5,101 nt of DNA from assembly GCA_041592135.1 (NCBI GenBank), contig JBFHQR010000150.1; one strand, written 5' to 3'. The DNA comes from Porticoccus sp041592135 (GTDB taxonomy: Bacteria; Pseudomonadota; Gammaproteobacteria; Pseudomonadales; Porticoccaceae). A program made the position numbers and the translations under genes. How positions within the stretch are numbered: position 1 is the first letter of the stretch; every line of letters starts with the position of its first letter. Shown in pieces: positions 1-4,831 of this stretch. The notes below the pieces were generated by a model. It was not told where the DNA came from. It did no database searches and worked only from the letters and a program-made list of their open reading frames with translations.

Positions 1-601
1 CGATATCCTTGACGGTGATCAGGCCGCGCAGTTCAAAGGCATCATTCACCACCAGCACTTTTTCAATGCGGTATTTGTGCAGCAAGGCCTTGACCTCATC
101 GGCGCTGGCGCCCTCCTTGACGGTGACCAGCCGCTCCTTGGGCGTCATGATCGCCGCCACGGACAGGTCCAGGCTGGGTTCAAAACGCACGTCGCGGCGG
201 GTGACGATGCCCACCAGCTCGCCCTGCCGGATCACCGGCACGCCGGAAATATTGTTTTCGCGGGTCAGCGTCAGCAATGCGCTGACCGGGGCGTCCGCAT
301 CGATGGTGATCGGGTCCTTGACCACACCGCTCTCAAATTTCTTGACCGCGCGCACTTCCAGCGCCTGCTTTTCGATGGTCATGCTCTTGTGGATGATGCC
401 GATGCCGCCGTCCTGGGCCAGGGCGATGGCCAGCCGGGACTCGGTCACCGTGTCCATGGCCGCGGAGACCAGCGGGATATTCATTTCGATACGTCGGCTG
501 AGGCGGGTTTTCAACGATACGTCTTTTGCCGTGACCTCGGAGTAACCGGGCACCAGCAAGACATCATCAAATGTGAGTGCTTCTTCTGCGATTCGCAACA
601 T
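1..601 (-). CDS. guaB: IMP dehydrogenase, N-terminal 200 residues (3' end outside window)
   Basis: GuaB oxidises IMP to XMP with NAD+, the committed step of GTP synthesis, in the cytoplasm. The reverse complement reads from ATG (601-599) as MLRIAEEALTFDDVLLVPGY, the classic IMPDH opening. It continues through the first part of the barrel (PLVSAAMDTVTESRLAIA, then GGIGIIHKSM near residues 65-74). A tandem CBS pair follows from about residue 90, with VKDPITI, NNISGVPVI, VGIVTRRDVRF and the second-repeat motif KYRIEKVLVV. The frame is open to base 1; about 200 of the usual ~488 residues are present. The catalytic cysteine loop, flap and end of the barrel lie outside the window, so catalytic completeness cannot be judged. 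The start is set by family alignment and by GAGG (617-614) 12 bases upstream, a slightly long spacing; the next upstream ATG (619-617) meets TAA two codons later. It is divergent from xseA, as in many gammaproteobacteria; guaA usually follows guaB but is not in view. Confidence 0.97.
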   Translation of the reverse strand, partial: MLRIAEEALTFDDVLLVPGYSEVTAKDVSLKTRLSRRIEMNIPLVSAAMDTVTESRLAIALAQDGGIGIIHKSMTIEKQALEVRAVKKFESGVVKDPITIDADAPVSALLTLTRENNISGVPVIRQGELVGIVTRRDVRFEPSLDLSVAAIMTPKERLVTVKEGASADEVKALLHKYRIEKVLVVNDAFELRGLITVKDI

Positions 602-688
602 CGGGATGGCTTACCTCATTGACGGTGGAAACTGGAAACCTGCGGTCACGGAAACAGGGCTGACGGCGAGGGCATCCATAAAAAGTAA

Positions 689-724
689 GCACGGCATTAT
701 AGGCTCTCAGCTGTCAAAACACAC
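689..724 (-). promoter_or_regulatory. Candidate guaB promoter with perfect TATAAT and GC-rich discriminator
   Basis: On the minus strand a perfect TATAAT occupies 701-696, placing a start near 689 and giving a guaB leader of roughly 88 bases. The bases after the box read GCCGTGC, a GC-rich discriminator of the kind found at promoters under stringent (ppGpp) control; E. coli guaB is known to be growth-rate regulated, so this fits. The -35 element is doubtful: at 17-bp spacing it would be GTGTGT (724-719), a poor match. A perfect TTGACA is present at 717-712 but only 10 bp from TATAAT, too close to act with it. The -10 call is fair and the -35 uncertain. Confidence 0.5.
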
Positions 725-729
725 GTTTT
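716..729. repeat. 14-bp interrupted palindrome AAAAC-ACAC-GTTTT over the guaB -35 region
   Basis: AAAAC (716-720) and GTTTT (725-729) are perfect inverted arms around a 4-base centre. Relative to the predicted guaB start this lies at about -27 to -40, where a repressor or activator would act. Purine regulator PurR controls guaB in E. coli, but its box is a 16-bp palindrome centred on CG with GCAAACG-type arms, which this does not match. The arms are short and A/T-rich, so chance is possible. Confidence 0.25.
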
Positions 730-797
730 TTAACCTCCCTGGAGAGCAGCCAAGCTGCCGCCAAAAATGGCTTTATCCGTTGACTCCTGACGCCTCC

Positions 798-803
798 GGT
801 GGA
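798..803 (+). promoter_or_regulatory. Ribosome binding site deciding the xseA start
   Basis: GGTGGA ends 10 bases before ATG 814 and is the only Shine-Dalgarno-like run nearby. An in-frame GTG at 799 would overlap it and has no purine-rich element upstream, so ATG 814 is preferred. No convincing xseA -35/-10 pair is visible in the divergent region. Confidence 0.5.
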
Positions 804-813
804 CAATGGTGGC

Positions 814-2148
814 ATGGAAAACCCACCCGTCACCCTGACCATTTCGCAACTGAATCGCCGCGCCCGCCAGCTGCTGGAAACCCACCTGCCACTGGTTTGG
901 GTGGAGGGCGAAATCTCCAACCTGTCCCGCCCGGCTTCCGGGCATTGGTACTTTACCCTCAAGGATGAACAGGCCCAGGTGCGCTGTGCCATGTTCCGCA
1001 ATCGCATCGGCCTGACGACCTTTCGCCCGGACAATGGCGACCATGTGCTGGCCCGCTGCCGGGTGAGCCTGTACGAGGGACGCGGCGACTTTCAGCTGAT
1101 CATCGAGCACCTGGAACAGGCGGGCTACGGCGCCCTGCAGCGCCAGTTTGATGCACTGAAAACCCGGCTGGCGGCAGAGGGCCTGTTCAGCGACAGCCAC
1201 AAAGCTCCCCTGCCCGGCATGCCGCGGCGTATCGGCATTGTCAGTTCACCCAGCGGTGCGGCACTGCGGGATATTCTCTCGGTGCTGGGTCGGCGCTTTC
1301 CGGCGATACCGGTGCGCATCTACCCAACGGCGGTGCAGGGCCGCGAGGCGGCGGCACAGATTGCCGATGCCATCGCCCTGGCCAACGAAGACAATCAGTG
1401 TGATGTCCTGATCGTCGGCCGCGGCGGCGGTTCACTGGAGGATCTCTGGTCGTTCAATGAAGAGATCGTCGCCAGGGCCATCTATCACAGCCGCATTCCC
1501 ATTGTCAGTGCAGTGGGCCACGAGGTAGATTTCACCATAGCCGATTTCGCAGCCGACTACCGCGCCCCCACCCCCTCGGCGGCGGCGGAAGTGCTCAGTC
1601 CCGATGGCGCCAAGCTGCTGGACAGGTTTCGGGAAATGGAAGGGCTGTTGCTGAGAACCATCAGCCGCCAGCTGCACGCGGCCAGTCAGCGCACCGACAG
1701 CCTGGGCAAGCGACTGCGCCATCCCGGCGAACAGTTACAGCACCAGCGGCGGCGCTTGACCTACCTCGGCGAGCGACTCAGGCAACAGATGAAAACCGCA
1801 TGCGCACAGCGCCAGCTCAACTTGCAGCATCTGCACAAACGCCTCGGCACCGTTCACCCGGGGATTGAACTGCAACGCCAGCGACAGCGCCATCGCGACC
1901 TGTCGGAAAGACTGCAGCTGGCCATGGGCAAACAGCTTGTCCAAAAACAGCAGCGCTGGAAAAATTCACTACAGTTGCTCAACGCCGTCAGCCCCCTCAA
2001 CACCCTGGAACGCGGCTATGCTATTGTGGCGGATCAACAACAACAGATTTTACGCCATGCCCGCGACACCTCTCCCGGCGAGCGCATCACCGCCCGGCTG
2101 ATGGATGGCAGCCTGCAATGCACCGTAGACAAAATCATTCCGGAATAA
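814..2148 (+). CDS. xseA: Exodeoxyribonuclease VII large subunit
   Basis: XseA is the catalytic large subunit of exonuclease VII, a cytoplasmic enzyme that, with several copies of the small subunit XseB, degrades single-stranded DNA from either end into short oligonucleotides, in repair and mismatch correction. From ATG 814 the protein has 444 residues, close to the ~450 usual. An N-terminal OB-fold (about residues 5-100) contains GEISN and SGHWYFTLKDEQAQVRCAMF. The catalytic domain follows, with PRRIGIVSS, YPTAVQG, VGRGGGSLEDLWSFNEE (G202-E209 region) and VGHEVDFTIADFAADYRAPTPSAAAE (from V234). A long Gln/Arg/Leu-rich helical stretch, about residues 265-390, matches the coiled-coil arm that binds XseB, and the C-terminal NTLERGYAIV motif closes the catalytic domain. 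All recognisable motifs are intact. An upstream in-frame GTG (799) would add five residues but lacks a ribosome site. The stop is 5 bases before the peptidase gene, so they are likely one transcript. xseB is not in the window. Confidence 0.97.
   Translation: MENPPVTLTISQLNRRARQLLETHLPLVWVEGEISNLSRPASGHWYFTLKDEQAQVRCAMFRNRIGLTTFRPDNGDHVLARCRVSLYEGRGDFQLIIEHLEQAGYGALQRQFDALKTRLAAEGLFSDSHKAPLPGMPRRIGIVSSPSGAALRDILSVLGRRFPAIPVRIYPTAVQGREAAAQIADAIALANEDNQCDVLIVGRGGGSLEDLWSFNEEIVARAIYHSRIPIVSAVGHEVDFTIADFAADYRAPTPSAAAEVLSPDGAKLLDRFREMEGLLLRTISRQLHAASQRTDSLGKRLRHPGEQLQHQRRRLTYLGERLRQQMKTACAQRQLNLQHLHKRLGTVHPGIELQRQRQRHRDLSERLQLAMGKQLVQKQQRWKNSLQLLNAVSPLNTLERGYAIVADQQQQILRHARDTSPGERITARLMDGSLQCTVDKIIPE
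2142..2145 (+). promoter_or_regulatory. Ribosome binding site of the peptidase gene inside the xseA end
   Basis: GGAA lies 8 bases before ATG 2154 and directly abuts the xseA TAA (2146-2148). The Shine-Dalgarno element is thus made of the last xseA codons, which suggests translational coupling. It supports ATG 2154 over the longer in-frame ATG at 2118, which lies within xseA and would place 12 polar residues before the signal peptide. Confidence 0.55.
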
Positions 2149-2153
2149 CCAAG

Positions 2154-4070
2154 ATGAAATACTGCTCCGCCCTGTTAGTGGCACTCTTTTGTTTTTCCTC
2201 AGCTCAGGGGGAAACAGCCCCGGCTGCCCCCGCGCCCGCTGGGTCCACAACCCTGGAAAGCAGCACTGAATGGAACCTGAACGACCTGTACCCGGACACT
2301 GCCAGCTGGGACAGTGCCCGCAATGACATTGCCGCCCGCATCACCACCCTGCGGGACTGCAAAGGCAAACTGGGCACCAGCGCTGAAGTGCTGGCACAGT
2401 GTCTCAACGATATAAACGACGCCTACAAGGAGTTGCTGCGACTGTATGTCTACGCCTACCTGGCCAGGGACACTGATCTGGGCAATTCCGAATACCTGGA
2501 GCGCTCTTCCCTGGCCCAGATGCTGCTCAGCCAAATGGGCGAAGCCACCAGTTTCGTCAGTCCCGAACTCATCGCCATCGGTGAGAAAAAGCTCAGCGGC
2601 TTTATGGCACAAACAGACCAGCTGAAAGATTACGATTACTTCATTAAAAAAACCCTGCACCTGGCGCCCTACACCCTGAATGATGCCGAGGAACGCATTC
2701 TGGCCGCGACCTTTGACACCATGCAGACGCCTTCCAGCATCTACAACGTACTGACCAATGCCGAAATGCCGATGCCCACGGTAACCCTTTCCGACGGCAC
2801 CGATGTACTGCTGACGACTTCGGCCTATGGCCAGTATCGGGCGGTGGATAACCGGGAAGATCGCAAGCTGGTGTTCGATCAGTTCTGGGAAACCTACCAG
2901 AACTACCGCCAAACCCTGGGCCTGACCCTGGAGGGGCAGGTGAAAAATGATGTGCTGATGGCACGTTTGCGCGGCTACGACTCCGCCTTGCAGCATGCCC
3001 AGGCCGGGGACAACATTCCGCAAGCGGTCTACCACGCGCTGGTGGATACCGTAAACGAACACCTGGACAGCCTGCACCGACTGGTCAGCCTGCGCCAGCG
3101 GGTGCTGGGCATCAAGGAATCCCACTACTACGATATCTATCCTGCCGTGGTGCCGCTGGATCGCACTTATACCCTGGCGGAAACCAAGCAGATCGTCACC
3201 GCCGCATTGCAACCCCTGGGGCCCGATTACGTCGATACCTTCACCGCTGCCGTCAACCAGGAGTGGATGCACGTCTACCCGAGCCCCGGCAAACTCAGCG
3301 GTGCCTACGTGATGGGTGCGGCCTACGATGTCCACCCCTATATGCTGCTGAATTTCGACAACAGCCTGGAAGCCGTCAGCACCTTTGCCCACGAGTGGGG
3401 CCACGCCATGCATTCACTGCTGGCCAACCGCAACCAGCCGTTCAGCAAATCCGATTATTCAACCTTCACCGCTGAAATAGCCTCCACCGCCAACGAAGTG
3501 TTGCTGCTCGACTACCTGCGCAAAAACGCACAGACCGACCAGGAGCGGCTGCACTACCTGTTCCAGGAACTGTCGCAGTTGCGCGGCACTTTTTTCCGCC
3601 AGGTCCAGTTTGCCGAATTTGAGCTGGCCATCCACGAGCATGTGGAAAAAGGCGGTGCGTTGTCAGGGGACAAACTCAACAGCATCTATGGCGACCTGCT
3701 GAAGCGCTATTTTGGCCACGACCTCGGCGTAATGGTGATCGACGACGCCTACACCGTGGAATGGGCCTATGTGCCGCATTTCTATCGCAACTTTTATGTC
3801 TATCAGTACGCCACCTCCATCTCCGCGGCCTATTACCTGATGGATCGCGTGCTCAACGATGGCGAGGAGGCCCAGCAGCAATACCTGGATATCCTCAGGG
3901 CCGGCGGTTCTGATTACCCCTACGAGATCCTCCGCCGGGCCGGGGTGGACATGGCCTCGCCGGATGTCTACCTGGCGGTGATCCATCGCATGAACCGGCT
4001 GATGGATGAGGCAGAACGCATTCTCGACCAACAGCAGACCGTTCCTGCCGAAACCGCCAATGCACCTTAA
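2154..4070 (+). CDS. Exported oligoendopeptidase F-like M3B zinc metallopeptidase
   Basis: This is a predicted zinc metallo-oligopeptidase that hydrolyses short peptides, probably in the periplasm. The 638-residue product begins MKYCSALLVALFCFSSAQG, a signal peptide with likely cleavage after G19 (A-Q-G then E). It is not a lipoprotein: F precedes the Cys of ALFC, so no lipobox. An Ala/Pro linker (22-30) follows, then the family start WNLNDLYPD (40-48). The zinc site is HEWGH, H413-H417 (zinc ligands H413 and H417, catalytic E414), with the third ligand E441 in FTAEIASTANE, 24 residues on. The substrate-binding signature YVPHFYRNFYVYQYAT starts at Y539. The mature part has only two cysteines, C69 and C83, which could form a disulfide. 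PepF enzymes are typically ~600-residue cytosolic proteins; here the extra length is mainly the signal and linker. The subfamily assignment M3B/PepF is firm; the substrate is unknown and the symbol pepF is withheld because of the exported location. It lies 5 bases after xseA. Confidence 0.93.
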   Translation: MKYCSALLVALFCFSSAQGETAPAAPAPAGSTTLESSTEWNLNDLYPDTASWDSARNDIAARITTLRDCKGKLGTSAEVLAQCLNDINDAYKELLRLYVYAYLARDTDLGNSEYLERSSLAQMLLSQMGEATSFVSPELIAIGEKKLSGFMAQTDQLKDYDYFIKKTLHLAPYTLNDAEERILAATFDTMQTPSSIYNVLTNAEMPMPTVTLSDGTDVLLTTSAYGQYRAVDNREDRKLVFDQFWETYQNYRQTLGLTLEGQVKNDVLMARLRGYDSALQHAQAGDNIPQAVYHALVDTVNEHLDSLHRLVSLRQRVLGIKESHYYDIYPAVVPLDRTYTLAETKQIVTAALQPLGPDYVDTFTAAVNQEWMHVYPSPGKLSGAYVMGAAYDVHPYMLLNFDNSLEAVSTFAHEWGHAMHSLLANRNQPFSKSDYSTFTAEIASTANEVLLLDYLRKNAQTDQERLHYLFQELSQLRGTFFRQVQFAEFELAIHEHVEKGGALSGDKLNSIYGDLLKRYFGHDLGVMVIDDAYTVEWAYVPHFYRNFYVYQYATSISAAYYLMDRVLNDGEEAQQQYLDILRAGGSDYPYEILRRAGVDMASPDVYLAVIHRMNRLMDEAERILDQQQTVPAETANAP

Positions 4071-4075
4071 CATCG

Positions 4076-4133
4076 TGGTCAACACGCGCGACTGTCAACC
4101 AATCCCCCCGGCATTCGTTTTACCGGTTGACCA
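4076..4133. repeat. Overlapping inverted repeats of a GTCAAC motif between the peptidase and EF-hand genes
   Basis: TGGTCAAC (4076-4083) is perfectly inverted in GTTGACCA (4126-4133), and a nearer copy GTCAACC (4094-4100) is inverted in GGTTGAC (4125-4131). Two left arms therefore compete for one right arm, with loops of 42 and 24 bases. A smaller CCGG/CCGG stem (4108-4111 with 4123-4126) is nested inside. No T-run follows, so this is not a standard intrinsic terminator. It may be an RNA switch, an operator, or a Rho-type boundary; function is unknown. Confidence 0.45.
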
Positions 4134-4156
4134 AGTAACCTGAAAGAGGATTTTTC

Positions 4157-4489
4157 ATGCGCAACCACCTACTCATTGCCGACCTGACTTTTGCCATTGC
4201 CGCCGCCGCCCTGGCGGGGTCTGACGACATGCCACCGCCGGGACCGGATGGCCATGATTTTGGACGCCACATGTTCGAAAAAATGGACGCCAACAACGAT
4301 GGCAACATCTCCGCTGAAGAACACGAACAGGCCCTACAGCGGATGCAGGAAAAACGCCGCGCCCATTTTGCCAGCATGGATAAAAATGGCGACGGCCTGG
4401 TGGACAAAGAGGAAGCCAAGGCCGCACAGGAAAACATGCGCGAAAAATTTCGCGATAAACGCCCGAACTGTCCCGGTAAATCCGAATAA
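4157..4489 (+). CDS. Small exported protein with two EF-hand calcium-binding loops
   Basis: The 110-residue product has two canonical 12-residue EF-hand loops. Loop 1 is DANNDGNISAEE, with ligands D44, N46, D48, S52 and E55 and the structural G49. Loop 2 is DKNGDGLVDKEE, with ligands D75, N77, D79, D83 and E86 and the structural G80. Nineteen residues separate the loops, as in a paired EF-hand, and helices rich in Lys/Arg/Glu flank them. Calcium binding is expected from the intact ligands; the partner is unknown. The N-terminus MRNHLLIADLTFAIAAAALA looks like a signal peptide cleaved after A20, though D9 inside the hydrophobic core is unusual. A His/Pro/Asp-rich segment (23-38) follows. One cysteine (C105) lies near the end. 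The start is well fixed by AGAGGA (4145-4150), 6 bases upstream. It lies 86 bases after the peptidase gene; whether it shares that transcript is unclear. Similar small EF-hand proteins are common and mostly uncharacterised in proteobacteria. Confidence 0.88.
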   Translation: MRNHLLIADLTFAIAAAALAGSDDMPPPGPDGHDFGRHMFEKMDANNDGNISAEEHEQALQRMQEKRRAHFASMDKNGDGLVDKEEAKAAQENMREKFRDKRPNCPGKSE

Positions 4490-4501
4490 CGAATACCTTT
4501 C

Positions 4502-4527
4502 CAGGCATGTCCTCGCGGCCATGCCTG
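4502..4527 (+). terminator. Hairpin after the EF-hand gene, possible terminator without a strong U-tract
   Basis: CAGGCATG (4502-4509) pairs perfectly with CATGCCTG (4520-4527) across a 10-base loop that can add two inner C-G pairs. It starts 12 bases after the EF-hand stop, the expected place for a transcript end. The following bases (TCTTCC then a C-run) are a poor U-tract, so it may be a weak or Rho-assisted terminator or a 3'-end protecting stem. Confidence 0.45.
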
Positions 4528-4571
4528 TCTTCCGCCCCCCACCCCATTCGCTGCGACACGTATATATTATT

Positions 4572-4600
4572 AAGATGCCAATGTTAGGCATTTTTATGCC
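4572..4600. repeat. Mutually exclusive ATGCC/GGCAT/ATGCC hairpins
   Basis: ATGCC (4575-4579), GGCAT (4587-4591) and ATGCC (4596-4600) lie in a row, so the central arm can pair left or right. The left hairpin extends to 8 pairs (4572-4579 with 4587-4594, one G-T) with a 7-base loop; its 3' side and the following base are T-rich, giving a terminator-like look. The right one is a perfect GGCAT-TTTT-ATGCC palindrome. It could be a second terminator for the EF-hand transcript or a protein site upstream of the porin promoter. Confidence 0.4.
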
Positions 4601-4628
4601 CTAAAATAATTCTTCATGACATTTTTGT

Positions 4629-4645
4629 TGCACCATTCTTGGCCA
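4629..4645 (+). promoter_or_regulatory. Weak NtrC-like enhancer site
   Basis: TGCACC-ATTCT-TGGCCA has a perfect left half of the NtrC consensus (TGCACC, five bases, GGTGCA) but only 3 of 6 matches on the right. Its centre is about 99 bases upstream of the predicted sigma-54 start, in the range where enhancer-binding activators sit. One good half-site of six bases can occur by chance. Confidence 0.2.
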
Positions 4646-4709
4646 CAGCATCGGCAGCCACGCGCAAAATACCCACATAACTTCTTATATTTCATAAGGC
4701 TAATATTTT

Positions 4710-4725
4710 TGGCACAGTCTCTGCA
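4710..4725 (+). promoter_or_regulatory. Sigma-54 (-24/-12) promoter for the porin gene
   Basis: TGGCACAGTCTCTGCA matches the RpoN consensus (TGGCAC, five bases, TTGCA) except for C in place of the first T of the -12 element. The invariant GG (4711-4712) and GC (4723-4724) are separated by exactly 10 bases, the required spacing. It predicts transcription from about 4736 on the plus strand, a leader of ~96 bases before ATG 4832, and the need for an ATP-dependent enhancer-binding activator upstream. A sigma-70 alternative using CATAAT (4724-4729) has no good -35. Confidence 0.78.
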
Positions 4726-4735
4726 TAATTAAAAA

Positions 4736-4797
4736 CGACATTGCATCCTGTTGGGTAACGAAGCCCGTACGCCTCCATCCGGCGTGCGGGTTTTTTT
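4736..4797 (+). ncRNA. Candidate attenuator leader (ANTAR-like hexaloop) or short sigma-54 small RNA
   Basis: The predicted transcript begins near 4736 and meets an intrinsic terminator after ~60 bases, before the porin start. A hairpin TGGGT (4752-4756) / GCCCG (4763-4767) closes on the hexaloop AACGAA (4757-4762). Its 3' arm uses the same bases (4764-4767) as the terminator's 5' arm, so the two folds exclude each other. RNA targets of ANTAR antiterminators (NasR, AmiR, EutV families) carry hexaloops with A at position 1 and G at position 4, as here. They normally have two such hairpins. The only upstream candidate, CGACA/TGTTG (4736-4740 with 4749-4753), has an 8-base loop that does not fit. 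No ANTAR gene is visible in the window. A discrete ~60-base small RNA is the alternative. Confidence 0.42.
4764..4797 (+). terminator. Strong intrinsic terminator inside the porin leader
   Basis: CCCGTACGCC (4764-4773) pairs with GGCGTGCGGG (4781-4790): ten pairs with a single G-T, a 7-base loop, then seven T (4791-4797) and further T-runs. The stem can extend by A-A-G against T-T-T. It is oriented only for the plus strand and lies between the sigma-54 promoter and the ribosome site at 4821, so full-length porin mRNA requires readthrough. Confidence 0.88.
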
Positions 4798-4831
4798 GTT
4801 TTTTGTTTGGGGATTAACTCGAGGAATTTTT

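Larger units (their letters stand above)
4490..4831. other. 342-base non-coding region upstream of the porin gene
   Basis: No credible gene is seen on either strand. The first ~70 bases are GC-rich and hold a hairpin after the EF-hand gene. From about 4560 composition shifts to AT-rich, unlike the flanking genes. In order it holds overlapping ATGCC/GGCAT hairpins (4572-4600), a weak NtrC-like site (4629-4645), a small inverted repeat CTTAT-ATTTC-ATAAG (4684-4698), a sigma-54 promoter (4710-4725), a short leader with an intrinsic terminator (4736-4797), and a ribosome site GAGGAA (4821-4826) before ATG 4832. Its density of signals suggests a heavily regulated downstream gene. Confidence 0.8.

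Noticed and set aside
77..622. A 181-codon plus-strand open frame antisense to guaB
   Set aside because: The complementary strand encodes conserved IMP dehydrogenase; the antisense product is His/Asp/Gln-rich with no motif.
696..717. TTGACA (717-712) plus TATAAT (701-696) as a standard sigma-70 promoter for guaB
   Set aside because: The spacing is 10 bp instead of 16-18 bp, so the two boxes cannot be used together.
779..808. TTGACT (780-785) with ACAATG (803-808) as an xseA promoter
   Set aside because: The -10 match is poor, and the start would fall at the coding start itself, leaving essentially no leader despite the GGTGGA ribosome site.
799..813. GTG 799 as the xseA start
   Set aside because: It has no upstream Shine-Dalgarno, overlaps the GGTGGA that serves ATG 814, and adds residues not expected from the family.
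2118..2153. ATG 2118 as the start of the peptidase, overlapping xseA by 31 bases
   Set aside because: It would put 12 polar residues before a clear signal peptide; GGAA at 2142-2145 supports ATG 2154.
2199..3413. A 404-codon open frame on the minus strand, antisense to the peptidase gene
   Set aside because: It lies wholly within the well-supported M3B peptidase gene. The product is a Gly/Val/Gln-rich sequence with no recognisable motif, typical of an antisense frame of GC-rich DNA.
4191..4604. Plus-strand open frame overlapping the EF-hand gene in another frame
   Set aside because: Two intact EF-hand loops, a strong ribosome site and a signal peptide all support the 4157 frame; the other frame shows no motif.
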